Positions 17,368 through 25,813 of a stretch of 64,000 nucleotides of DNA are shown one piece after another. The stretch's first letter is position 1. Each line of letters opens with the position of its first letter. The DNA is taken from assembly GCA_963662395.1 (NCBI GenBank), contig OY759511.1:3906001-3970000 (forward strand), written 5' to 3'. This stretch comes from JAPOXR01 sp963662395. Its GTDB lineage: Bacteria > Pseudomonadota > Alphaproteobacteria > Rhodobacterales > Rhodobacteraceae. A program made the position numbers and the translations under genes. The notes under the pieces are model-generated. The model saw only the letters and a list, made by a program, of their open reading frames with translations, did no database searches and was not told the DNA's origin.

Positions 17368-18330
17368 ATGACCACCAGGTCCGGCTTCCGATACAATCAG
17401 CCGCTTGGCGGCAATGACATGCCACGATTTGGCGGGCCGGCCACCATGATGCGGCTTCCCACCCAGGAAACGGCGGCGGGGCTGGATGCCTGCTTCGTCG
17501 GTATTCCTCTGGATATCGGGACATCAAACCGGGCCGGCACCCGGCATGGTCCACGGCAAATCCGCGCCGAGAGTTGCATGTTGCGACCGTATGGCATGGG
17601 AAATGGCACGGCACCTTTCGAACATCTGCAAGTTGCCGATATCGGCGACCTGGCCATCAACACCTTCAACCTGGCTGCAACCTGCGACATCATCACCGAG
17701 GGAATTGCCGGGGTCCTGGCCGAGGGCTGCATTCCGCTGATCCTTGGCGGCGACCACACCCTGACCTATCCGGTGTTGCGTGCGGTTGCCGCACGGCACG
17801 GACCGGTCGCCCTCATCCATGTCGATGCCCATGCCGATACGTCGGATGTCATGTTCGGCGAGAAGATTGCCCATGGAACGCCGTTTCGGCGGGCGGTCGA
17901 GGAAAACCTGATCATTCCGGACCGGACCGTCCAGATCGGGCTGCGGGGGACCGGGTATTCGCCGGAAGACTATGATTGGGGGCGCGAACTCGGTTTCGAG
18001 GTCATCCAGGCCGAGCAGTGCTGGCACAGATCGCTGCAGCCGGTGATGGAAGAGATCCGGGGCCGGTTGGGGCCGGAGGTTCCGACCTATGTCACCTACG
18101 ATATCGACAGCCTCGATCCGGCCTGCGCCCCGGGAACCGGCACCGTCGAGATCGGCGGGTTGACCACGATCCAGGCCCTGGAGATTGTCCGCGGATGCCG
18201 GGGGCTGAACCTGGTTGGTGGTGACCTGGTCGAGGTCTCGCCGCCATATGATCCGAGTGGCAACACGGCACTGATCGGCGCCAACCTGCTCTTCGAGATG
18301 CTGTGCGCGCTGCCGGGGGCCAATGGATAG
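17368..18330 (+). CDS. Agmatinase-family ureohydrolase
   Basis: A 320-residue manganese ureohydrolase. All metal motifs are present: LGGDHTLTYP, HVDAHADTSD and TYDIDSLDPACAPGTGT. It hydrolyses a guanidino compound to urea and an amine or amino acid. Agmatine is the default guess, but guanidinobutyrate and guanidinopropionate hydrolases share this sequence type and length. The ATG at 17368 lies behind CGGAGGGAG. It is 120 bases after coxM on the same strand and could be read through from it, though the function is unrelated. No urease or polyamine genes are in view. Confidence 0.88.
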   Translation: MTTRSGFRYNQPLGGNDMPRFGGPATMMRLPTQETAAGLDACFVGIPLDIGTSNRAGTRHGPRQIRAESCMLRPYGMGNGTAPFEHLQVADIGDLAINTFNLAATCDIITEGIAGVLAEGCIPLILGGDHTLTYPVLRAVAARHGPVALIHVDAHADTSDVMFGEKIAHGTPFRRAVEENLIIPDRTVQIGLRGTGYSPEDYDWGRELGFEVIQAEQCWHRSLQPVMEEIRGRLGPEVPTYVTYDIDSLDPACAPGTGTVEIGGLTTIQALEIVRGCRGLNLVGGDLVEVSPPYDPSGNTALIGANLLFEMLCALPGANG

Positions 18331-18377
18331 GCTGCTGCCGATGATCGCTGGCGGGCGGGCCGGTCCCGGGAGGCTGT

Positions 18378-19076
18378 TCAGTCGCCGATGACCGGGAAGA
18401 ACGGCTTCCCCCAGGGGTGATCAGGGAACTGCATCAGCAACTTGACCAGTATCGGGACCAGGAACTGCATGATCTGGGTGCCATTCCTGACCTGGGTCCG
18501 GTTTACATTGCTGTTCCAGGTGGCACCGCCATGCATCAGTTGGTTCCTGAGAACATACAGGCGGTCAAACAGCTTGCACAGGACGGTCCTGGTGTTGGTG
18601 TCGCTGAAGGCCTTCAGTATCTGCGCGTTTTCCCGGTCGAACCTGACCTCCCACTCGGTATCCCCGCTGTCCATTGAATCCCAGAAGGGCTGAAACACGT
18701 AGCGGTTCTTGAGCAATTGGCGGATCGAGTCCGAAAACCGGTCCCAGATCGCATTGTAGATGACCCGGTCGCGGTCGAGTTCGACCACCAGACCGAAAAA
18801 TGTCAGGAACCGCGTTTTCTCACCGCTTGAGCCCCGGTGGTACTGTTCCGACGAATAGATGGAATTGAAGGCGATCCAGTAGAAGACGAAGGCTGCATCG
18901 TAATCGACCCTGTTCTTGCGGATTTCGGCCTCGGCCCGTCCAATCCAGCTGATCGACCGGTGGAGCCGCACCGCCAGGTGTTCGCTGAACCCGTCCCTGA
19001 GCTCGAGTTCAAGCTGTCTGAGCGCCTCGAAGTCGAAGCTGTCATCGGTGGCAATCTCGGAGTCTGTCACGGCCAT
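18378..19076 (-). CDS. HEPN-domain protein (Apea-like), possible RNase
   Basis: A 232-residue soluble protein. The C-terminal third carries RNQLMHGGATWNSNVNR, with the Rx4H motif (Arg177, His182) that marks HEPN ribonucleases and many toxin or defence effectors. Earlier segments (HRSISWIGRAE, AFVFYWIAFNSIY, LLKNRYVFQPFWDS) are those of a recurrent bacterial HEPN family often found alone. It is convergent with the ureohydrolase gene, and no antitoxin-like partner lies beside it. The start is the ATG at 19076; the ribosome site is weak. Family clear, function inferred. Confidence 0.7.
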   Translation of the reverse strand: MAVTDSEIATDDSFDFEALRQLELELRDGFSEHLAVRLHRSISWIGRAEAEIRKNRVDYDAAFVFYWIAFNSIYSSEQYHRGSSGEKTRFLTFFGLVVELDRDRVIYNAIWDRFSDSIRQLLKNRYVFQPFWDSMDSGDTEWEVRFDRENAQILKAFSDTNTRTVLCKLFDRLYVLRNQLMHGGATWNSNVNRTQVRNGTQIMQFLVPILVKLLMQFPDHPWGKPFFPVIGD

Positions 19077-19555
19077 GCTGATTGCCTACCATATCGGGAA
19101 TCATGTCAAAAGTGCCGAGATCGGGCCATCATCACCCGCTCGGACAATCCGGCCAGGCAGACCCCGGATGCTGCATGCGTTGCCAAGGCGAATGTTGCAG
19201 ACCGCCCAAGCGACTGAACCCTCATCACCGCACCGCCGACAACACCGCAATTCCAACCGGGCCTGCCGCACCCACCAGCCCGTCTGCCTTCCATCCGCCG
19301 GCAAGCCATCCGCCGGCAAGCCATCCGCAAGAATACCCGCACCGTGGAATGGTCGCCATCTCCGGGGTGCCCCGTCGCCTGCCCAGGACCCGGCCAATCG
19401 GCCGGAGTTGCCAACCGGGACGGGATGCCGACAGACCTGGCCGGTCCGGTGCCCGGCAAACCGGCAGCCGGCGGAATGTTGTTTTCGGTTGCGTACACCG
19501 ATAACAGTCGCAAGACTCAACTGGCGAGATGTCTGGTCATACCGGGAACAGGACG
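19077..19555. other. Divergent intergenic region with short tandem repeat
   Basis: About 480 bases between the divergent HEPN gene and the class III aminotransferase gene; it should hold both promoters. The most visible structure is a 15-base direct repeat, CCATCCGCCGGCAAG, present twice (19291-19305 and 19306-19320) with a partial third copy to 19329. No convincing gene is seen; the frames here are rich in Pro, Ala and Arg and resemble nothing. Confidence 0.5.
19291..19329. repeat. 15-base tandem repeat, about 2.6 copies
   Basis: Two perfect copies of CCATCCGCCGGCAAG followed by a shortened third copy (CCATCCGCAAG). Too few copies and no spacers for CRISPR; probably slippage. Confidence 0.75.
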
Positions 19556-20920
19556 ATGCCTGATTCGAATTTTCTCAAGGAAAACAACGCTCGACAATTC
19601 TGGCAGCCGATGGGAATTCCGGCCGAGAGCATCGACAATCCGCCAGCCATCATCGTCGGGGCATCAGGAAATTCGATCCGGGATATCGACGGCAAGGAAG
19701 TGATCGATGCGGTCGGAGGGCTGTGGAACGTCAATCTCGGTTTCTCGTGCGAACCGGTCAAGCAGGCCATTGCCGACCAGCTGGCCCGGCTGCCCTATTA
19801 CTCGGCCTTTCGGGGAACCAGCAACGACAAGGCGATCGAGCTCGCCTACTTGCTGACGGAGTTCTTCTCCGAGGAGGGGATGGGCCGTGTCTTCTTCACC
19901 TCGGGCGGTTCGGACAGCGTCGAGACTGCTCTTCGCCTCGCCAGGCAGTATCATCGTGTCAGGGGCGAGCCTGGCCGGACCAAGTTCATCAGCCTGCGCG
20001 GCGGCTATCACGGCACGCATTTTGGCGGTGCCAGCGTGAATGGCAATGTCAGGTTCAGGGAACAGTACGAGCCGCTGTTGCCGGGCTGTTTTCATGTCCC
20101 GGCCCCGAAGACCTACCAGAACCCGTTCGGGGAGCCTGATCCGGAAAAACTGGCGCGGCTCTGCGCGACAGCGCTGGAGAGCGAGATCGAGTTTCAGCGC
20201 CCCTCGACCATTGCCGCCTTCATCATGGAACCGGTGCTTGGCGCCGGCGGGGTCATTGTCCCCCATGAATCCTTCATGCCGGAGGCAAGCAGGATTTGCC
20301 GGAAGCATGGCGTGCTGCTGATTGCCGACGAGGTGATTACCGGATTTGGCCGGACCGGGGCCTGGTCGGGCTCCCGGCTGTGGGGGATCAAGCCGGACAT
20401 CATGACGATCGCCAAGGCCATCACCAACGGATATTTTCCGTTCGGCGCGGCGCTGTTGTCGCATGAAATCGGCGAGGCGTTCGAAGCGGAATCCGGCCCG
20501 GCCGGTTTCATTGGCCATGGCTATACCTATTCAGGCCATCCGGTCGGTGCCGCCGCCGGAATTGCCTGCCTGGCCGAGACCCGACGGCTGAATGTTGTCG
20601 AGAATGCCGGCAGGCGCGGCGACCAGCTCTACCAGGGCCTGCTGGAATTGCAGCAGCGGCACGAGATCATCGGCGATGTCCGGGGTGGGCGAGGTCTGAT
20701 GCTGGCCATGGAATTGACCTCCGACCGATCCACGAAAGCCGCACTCCCGCAAGGCAAGGTCGATGCGATTCACCGCAGCATCTACGAGGCGGGGGTGATG
20801 GTCCGGGTGTCAGGGCCAAACATTCTCATGTCGCCGCCACTGGTGCTGTCCGAGGATGAGGTCGGACGCATCATCGCGGCAGTCGATGCCGGACTGTCCG
20901 CCAACCGCAGGACCGGCTGA
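19556..20920 (+). CDS. Class III aminotransferase (omega-amino acid/pyruvate type)
   Basis: A 454-residue fold-type I, class III pyridoxal-phosphate enzyme. Visible are VGGLWNVNLGF near the N-terminus, FFTSGGSDSVETALRLARQYH (phosphate binding), GGYHGTHFGGASV, the aspartate segment LIADEVITGFGRTG and the lysine segment IAKAITNGYFP. The closest families are beta-alanine or other omega-amino acid:pyruvate aminotransferases. The ATG at 19556, behind an AGGA, begins the conserved part; the frame opens 27 bases earlier at a non-ATG codon. It lies alone, so the substrate cannot be inferred from neighbours. Confidence 0.88.
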   Translation: MPDSNFLKENNARQFWQPMGIPAESIDNPPAIIVGASGNSIRDIDGKEVIDAVGGLWNVNLGFSCEPVKQAIADQLARLPYYSAFRGTSNDKAIELAYLLTEFFSEEGMGRVFFTSGGSDSVETALRLARQYHRVRGEPGRTKFISLRGGYHGTHFGGASVNGNVRFREQYEPLLPGCFHVPAPKTYQNPFGEPDPEKLARLCATALESEIEFQRPSTIAAFIMEPVLGAGGVIVPHESFMPEASRICRKHGVLLIADEVITGFGRTGAWSGSRLWGIKPDIMTIAKAITNGYFPFGAALLSHEIGEAFEAESGPAGFIGHGYTYSGHPVGAAAGIACLAETRRLNVVENAGRRGDQLYQGLLELQQRHEIIGDVRGGRGLMLAMELTSDRSTKAALPQGKVDAIHRSIYEAGVMVRVSGPNILMSPPLVLSEDEVGRIIAAVDAGLSANRRTG

Positions 20921-21875
20921 GCCGCGGCAACAGACCGGGTCGCTTCCGAAACTCGCCATGCGACCACCCGGTCCCTGCAAACGGGAATTGACGGACCGAT
21001 ACCGGCACGCATTGCAAGTGCCTCCGGGTCGGACTCGCTACCATCGCCGTGTCCTTTCCGTCCGGAACTCGGGTAAGGGTGATACACCACCCACGCTGTT
21101 CGATGCGGCCTGCCTGACTTGAGGGCGTACCTCCCTTTTGACCCTGGCCGATAGCGGCCCTGCCATGACCGTGTCCGGCAGGGGTCAGGCGAAAGTCCTT
21201 GCCATGACCATTCGAAGACCAGATCGGTCCGCATGCGGTGGTCGGCAGACCCGACATGGTCCTCTCCCGCCTCGTCGCATCGATGTCGAAGGAAATACCG
21301 GGTGCCTGCGGGCCTGCCGGGGTCATCCTCCAGCCGAGCGCGTCGTCGCGATGATTGCCTGTCTTTTCGATTCCGGCATGCGGGATTCCGGCAAAGGGCC
21401 CGACGATCACCGGGAGTCCATGGGCAAACCCGGTCGTCCACCGGGTGGAGTCGCTGCTCTCGGCCGCCTCGGGCAGGCCGGATGTGAGGAGTCCGTTCAT
21501 CGTGCTTTCGGAACTGCCTGCATCCTGGCGCATGCTTGCCGACAGACCGCGATCGCTTTCCGGATCGGGATCATGATCCGGCGCCACCGAATATCCGTGA
21601 TCCGCTGACCAGGCCGGTTGTTCCGGGCCTCCGGATATCGTGTCCGCCAGCCGAAACCGGCAGGGTTGGCATGACCTGAATGCACTGCCCGCCACCCTGT
21701 GGGTCGCTCGTCTGCCTGTACGCAATTCTTGCGCAACCGAGATTCTCTCTTCTTGCCATGAAGCATGACATCGACGCTATTCGACATTGCAGTTTGTTGC
21801 GGTGTGTCCCGGTCGGATTGCCGTGCCGCACCGCTCCGGTGTCTCGTCCGGGTGATCGGGAGGCCGGTCTTGCCG
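20921..21875. other. Long intergenic stretch, nothing recognised
   Basis: About 950 bases between the aminotransferase and the convergent amidotransferase/phosphatase gene. Long frames exist (minus strand 20871-21725 is the longest), but they are Arg/Ser/Gly-rich, overlap the aminotransferase end and match nothing I know. The stretch could be a decayed gene, but I cannot name it. Confidence 0.45.
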
Positions 21876-23411
21876 CTACAGGTCGGCGTTTCCGTCGAAG
21901 GCGTGTTCGGCCATTGACCGGATGTGCCCGGAGACCATCGGCGCGGCTGTCACGATGCGGCCACCCCCGGCAATCATCTGGTCAACATCAAGGCCGAACA
22001 CGATGCCGCCAGCCTCTTCGACCAGCAGCAATCCGGCCAGGCAATCCCATGCGTTCTGATATTCCTCGATGAAACCGAGCGAACGGCCGGAAGCAACATG
22101 GGCAATCCCGAGTGCGCCGGATCCGAGCAGGACGAATTGCACCCCATTGTCGAGGATCCGCCCCAGCAGGACGGAACTCGATGTCCTGCCGCATTTTCTC
22201 GAAAGTCCGATTCCGATGCGCCCTTCCGACAGCATGGTATCCCGTCCGGCCTGGCATGGCCTGGAATTCAGCCAGCATCCATGATTTCTCCGGCAATGGA
22301 AGGTCTCGCCATGGACCGGATCGTGGATGACGCCGATGACGGTCTTCGAGTCGCGCAAGCAGGCAATCGATACCACCCAGGCCGGTATGGCACGCAGGAA
22401 ATTCGCGGTGCCGTCAATCGGATCGATGACCCAGTTGAAGCAGGTCTCGGCCGGCTTGCCGGCAAGTTCCTCGCCGATGACGCCATCGCCCGGAAATCGT
22501 CGTTCGATTTCCGAACGAATCAGCCCTTCGACATCCCTGTCGGCCTCGGACACCAAATCTCCCGGCCCCTTGCTTTCAACCGCGAGGTCCTGGAGATTGT
22601 CGAAATACCACCTGGCCCGGTCGCCAGCCAGCCGGGCAATGTCCAGCGCCGCCTGGTAACGCTCGCCGACCGGGTCCGGGACATCGCCATTGGAGGCATC
22701 CCGGCTGGTCGAGGCATATTCAAGGAAGTGGGCAATCCAGTGCGCGAACCTGCTGCCCTCGGCATCCCGGCTGGCCATGACGCGTGCTGCGTCGATCCGG
22801 TCGCCGAGCTCGTCCGCCATCTCCTCGATCATCTCCTCGACATAGGGGCGGGTCATCTCGGGATGAAACTGGGTGGTGAATACGTGATCACCGATTGCAA
22901 GGGAAGCTACCGGGCAGAATGGGCTGGTGCCGAGAATCCGGGCTCCCGGCGGCAGGCTGGTGACCCGTTCCTGGTGCGCCGAATAGAGTTGGATCCGTTC
23001 TGCGTCCGCCGGAAACCACGGATCCTTCCTGACAATCCGCATGGTCTCGGTGCCGACCAGCCAGCCCGCATTGTTGTCTGATACCTCGCCCTCGAGTGCG
23101 AGGGCGATTGCCTGGTGACCGAAGCAGCAGCCAAATACCGGGATCCGCAACTCGTGAATCGAGCGGATGAACTCCAGCAGGTTTTCGACCCACTCATGCG
23201 AGTCGTGAACCGAGGCCGAACTTCCGCAGATGATGTAGCCGTCATACTCATCGGCGCGTTGAGGGATGACATTGTCGCGAACCGGAACCGGGACAAACTC
23301 CCAGTCCGGCCGGACAGGTGCAAGCAGGGAGATGAATTTTTCGCCATCATCCGGATGACGAGCCACGAACTCGGACTGGTCATTGCAGGTAATGAGAATG
23401 GCGATCTTCAT
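21876..23411 (-). CDS. Class I glutamine amidotransferase fused to inositol monophosphatase-like phosphatase
   Basis: A 511-residue two-domain protein. Residues 1-235 are a GMP-synthase-like class I amidotransferase with nucleophile Cys96 in GCCFGHQ and the His183/Glu185 pair in QFHPE. Residues about 248-511 are a lithium-sensitive-type phosphatase (IMPase/CysQ/FBPase superfamily) with metal ligands in GEELAG (313-318), DPIDGTANF (330-338) and NAWDCLAG (453-460). Both active sites look intact. The start is the ATG at 23411; the longer frame to 23618 adds unrelated residues. It follows the DUF2237 gene by 76 bases on the same strand. No known pathway explains this fusion; the phosphatase substrate and any ammonia acceptor are unknown. 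Confidence 0.85.
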   Translation of the reverse strand: MKIAILITCNDQSEFVARHPDDGEKFISLLAPVRPDWEFVPVPVRDNVIPQRADEYDGYIICGSSASVHDSHEWVENLLEFIRSIHELRIPVFGCCFGHQAIALALEGEVSDNNAGWLVGTETMRIVRKDPWFPADAERIQLYSAHQERVTSLPPGARILGTSPFCPVASLAIGDHVFTTQFHPEMTRPYVEEMIEEMADELGDRIDAARVMASRDAEGSRFAHWIAHFLEYASTSRDASNGDVPDPVGERYQAALDIARLAGDRARWYFDNLQDLAVESKGPGDLVSEADRDVEGLIRSEIERRFPGDGVIGEELAGKPAETCFNWVIDPIDGTANFLRAIPAWVVSIACLRDSKTVIGVIHDPVHGETFHCRRNHGCWLNSRPCQAGRDTMLSEGRIGIGLSRKCGRTSSSVLLGRILDNGVQFVLLGSGALGIAHVASGRSLGFIEEYQNAWDCLAGLLLVEEAGGIVFGLDVDQMIAGGGRIVTAAPMVSGHIRSMAEHAFDGNADL

Positions 23412-23487
23412 TTCTTGGCCCTGAACCGGAGCCAGCCCGGCATGATACCGGGCCGCCATTGCACGGGGTGCAACCGGGCCGGCAATG

Positions 23488-23865
23488 TCAATGGAGGTCG
23501 CAGGCGAACTCCGTGAGGAATTCGATCGGCACGATTTCCAGCGCCTTGATGTGGGTCGAGCGCATCCGCACCCGGGGTGCAGCGCCTTCCCGGTAGGCCT
23601 GCAGGAACCGCGCCGCACACAGGCACCATTGATCGCCTCCCTTGAGTCCCGGGAAGCCGAATTCCTCGCGCGGTGTCGACAGGTCGTTGCCTGCCTGCCG
23701 TGAAAAGGCCAGGAATTCGTCCGTCATCAGGACGCAGACCGTATGGCTGCCCTGGTCCTCGATCGCGGTGTCGCAGCAGCCATTGCGGAAGAAGCCCGTA
23801 ACCGGATCCAGCGAACACGCCTCGAGCGGTTCACCGAATACATTGAGCGAGTCTTCAATCTTCAC
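23488..23865 (-). CDS. DUF2237 family protein
   Basis: About 125 residues matching the DUF2237 family along its length: NVFGEPLEACSLDPVTGFFR, DGCC-type NGCCDTAIED, HTVCVLMTDEFLAFS, GNDLSTPREEFGFPGLK and GDQWCLCAARFLQA. The family is small, soluble, rich in conserved cysteines, and of unknown function. The start is uncertain: a GTG at 23865 begins the conserved part; the frame stays open to 23961, but the added residues (many His and Ala) look non-coding. It sits between pth and the amidotransferase/phosphatase fusion on the same strand. Confidence 0.82.
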   Translation of the reverse strand: MKIEDSLNVFGEPLEACSLDPVTGFFRNGCCDTAIEDQGSHTVCVLMTDEFLAFSRQAGNDLSTPREEFGFPGLKGGDQWCLCAARFLQAYREGAAPRVRMRSTHIKALEIVPIEFLTEFACDLH

Positions 23866-23994
23866 GATAGCCAACCCGTGATGGTCATCGTCAGCATGAT
23901 GGAGATGTTCACAGGCATGGGGTGCAGATGCAAGACAATTCCGCGTCGTCACGAAGGACACACAAGCCGCCTCGCAGGAAGACCGTTGCCGGGG

Positions 23995-24687
23995 TCACGA
24001 TGTCATCCGGTTCTTGAGCTTGCCGAGGATCGACTGGAATATCCCCTCCTCCTGTTGCGGCGCTGGACGTGGCGACGGATCGGCGCCGACGCCCGAAACC
24101 GGTCGCGGCTTCGGGGCGGGTTGCCGGCGTGTCTTGCCGAGGCAATTCTGGAGCCGGGCGATATCGCCATCGACCAGGCAGGGTGCGCATTCGGCAATGG
24201 CCGAAACGAGATCCGGCAGCCACTCCTGATCGAGCCTGGAGAAATCGGAAAGAACATAGGGGGTGACCAGGTGCTTTTCGCCGGGATGTCCGATTCCAAG
24301 CCGGATCCGGACAAATTCCGGGCCGATATGCTGCTGGATCGATCTGAGGCCGTTATGCCCGGCATGGCCGCCACCTGACTTGACCCGCACCTTGCCGGGT
24401 GCAAGGTCGAGCTCATCGTGAAGGACCGCGACGTCGCCGGGCGACAGGCGAAAATACCGCATCGCCTCGCCGACCGACTGGCCGGAATTGTTCATGAAGC
24501 CTTGCGGCTTCAGCAGCAGGATTGGCGAGTCGTCCAGCCTGCCTTCCGCCACCAGACCGGCAAACCGGCTGCGCCAGTTGCCAAGGCGGTGTTCCTCGGC
24601 AATGCGATCAATCGCCATGAAGCCGATATTGTGGCGATTGCGATCATGTCTCTGGCCCGGATTTCCCAGGCCAACCAGCAGTTTCAT
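23995..24687 (-). CDS. pth: Peptidyl-tRNA hydrolase
   Basis: A 230-residue enzyme that frees tRNA from peptidyl-tRNA dropped by ribosomes. Family residues are visible: GLGNPG (6-11, Asn9), catalytic His19 in NRHNIGF, FMNNSG (64-69), Asp91 in LHDELDL and Asn112 in GHNGLRSI. The N-terminal loop reads GQRHDRNRHN, where most relatives have a Tyr and Thr. The last 35 residues form the Pro/Arg/Lys-rich tail common in alphaproteobacterial Pth. The ATG at 24687 is used; the longer frame is not conserved. rplY-pth linkage is the standard alphaproteobacterial order. Confidence 0.94.
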   Translation of the reverse strand: MKLLVGLGNPGQRHDRNRHNIGFMAIDRIAEEHRLGNWRSRFAGLVAEGRLDDSPILLLKPQGFMNNSGQSVGEAMRYFRLSPGDVAVLHDELDLAPGKVRVKSGGGHAGHNGLRSIQQHIGPEFVRIRLGIGHPGEKHLVTPYVLSDFSRLDQEWLPDLVSAIAECAPCLVDGDIARLQNCLGKTRRQPAPKPRPVSGVGADPSPRPAPQQEEGIFQSILGKLKNRMTS

Positions 24688-24756
24688 CGATCTATCCTGA
24701 TCATCGGCGAGGGGAATGCCCCCTGCAACCATTGCATGTATTCAGGCCCCGGCACC

Positions 24757-24780
24757 ACCGGGTGAATGCATTCACCCGGT
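24757..24780. repeat. Perfect 24-base palindrome between rplY and pth
   Basis: The half-site ACCGGGTGAATG is followed directly by its exact reverse complement. It can form a 12-pair hairpin without a spacer (in RNA with a small loop) in the rplY-pth leader, or bind a dimeric protein. No T run follows on either strand, so it is not an ordinary intrinsic terminator. Confidence 0.8.
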
Positions 24781-24901
24781 CCCGGAGTTGCGCCCGGTGT
24801 GCTCGTGGCAGGTTTCGCGATCCCGTTGCGGGTGGCAGAGTGCGCCTTCCGGGAAGGTGATGGAGGGCCGGGCTGGCCAGAGACTGGCCCGGAATGGCCG
24901 A

Positions 24902-25561
24902 TTATTCCTCCTCTTCGGGAGCGGCATCCTCGTCCAGTGGTATCAGGAGTTCGGCCTCGTCTTCTTCTTCCTCTTCCTCGGAGCGCAGGCCGGATGGCGA
25001 GGAGATGTTGGCAATCACGAAATCCCGATCGGTGATCCTCGGAACGGCGCCCCCGGGTAATTCGATATCGGAAATGGTGATGACATCGCCAATATCCAGC
25101 CCGGTGAGGTCGGCGGTGATTTCCTCCGGGATGTTGTCGGCCGATACGATCAGTTCGACATCGCCCCGGACCACGGTCAGGACGCCACCCCTCTTGAGGC
25201 CTTCCGACTCGTCCTCGTTCACGAAGTTGACCGGAATGAACAGGTTGACATTGCTGGCCCGCTTCAGGCGCAGGAAATCGACATGGGTCGGCAGATCCCT
25301 GACAACATCCCGTTGCACACCCCTGCAGATCACCCGAACTTCCTCGCCGCCCTCAACCTTCAGCCTGAACAGGGTCGACAGGAAGCGCCCGGCTCGGAGA
25401 TTCTTGATCAGGTGATTGTATCTGAGGTTGATTGGCTGGGGGTCGGAGCCCCCGCCATAAACGATTCCCGGGACCATTCCCTCGCGCCTTGCCTGACGAG
25501 CGGCCCCCTTGCCTGTCCCCGTCCGCAGCTCGGCATGCAATTCTGGTAGTTCTCCAGCCAT
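24902..25561 (-). CDS. rplY: 50S ribosomal protein L25, long (CTC/TL5) form
   Basis: A 219-residue 5S-rRNA-binding protein. The N-terminal L25 domain includes GKGAARQARREGMVPGIVYG. The middle has HVDFLRLKRASNV, and the C-terminal TL5 beta domain includes IPEEITADLTGLDIGD and PGGAVPRI. It ends in a strongly acidic Glu-rich tail, usual for the alphaproteobacterial form. The ATG at 25561 lies behind GGAGAAGG. It leads a minus-strand group with pth downstream. Confidence 0.95.
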   Translation of the reverse strand: MAGELPELHAELRTGTGKGAARQARREGMVPGIVYGGGSDPQPINLRYNHLIKNLRAGRFLSTLFRLKVEGGEEVRVICRGVQRDVVRDLPTHVDFLRLKRASNVNLFIPVNFVNEDESEGLKRGGVLTVVRGDVELIVSADNIPEEITADLTGLDIGDVITISDIELPGGAVPRITDRDFVIANISSPSGLRSEEEEEEDEAELLIPLDEDAAPEEEE

Positions 25562-25813
25562 TTGCCTTCTCCAGCTTGATTATCGGGCATCCTCCAAGGG
25601 TGTATGCCCGCGAAAGGCCGAGCTAATATGCCAAATGCATGGCTATTGCAAAGAGGATGAGCGGGTGGGGATGGCGGATGTGTTCAACCCCGACCTTCCG
25701 GGCTGGAAGGCGGGTCCGGCCGTGGTCATTCGTTCAGCCGGAAGGGCGTGCGCCCGAAGAGTGGGTGGTGAAGCCTCCGATACTGCCTGGAGTCACCGGA
25801 AGGACATCGGGCC

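Noticed and set aside
19291..19329. Short direct repeats considered as a CRISPR array
   Set aside because: Only 15-base units in direct tandem with no spacers and no cas genes.
20871..21725. 284-residue minus-strand frame in the gap after the class III aminotransferase
   Set aside because: Overlaps the aminotransferase end, low-complexity Arg/Ser/Gly sequence, no recognisable domain.
24757..24780. Palindrome considered as an intrinsic terminator of rplY
   Set aside because: No T run follows on the minus strand; kept as a palindrome only.
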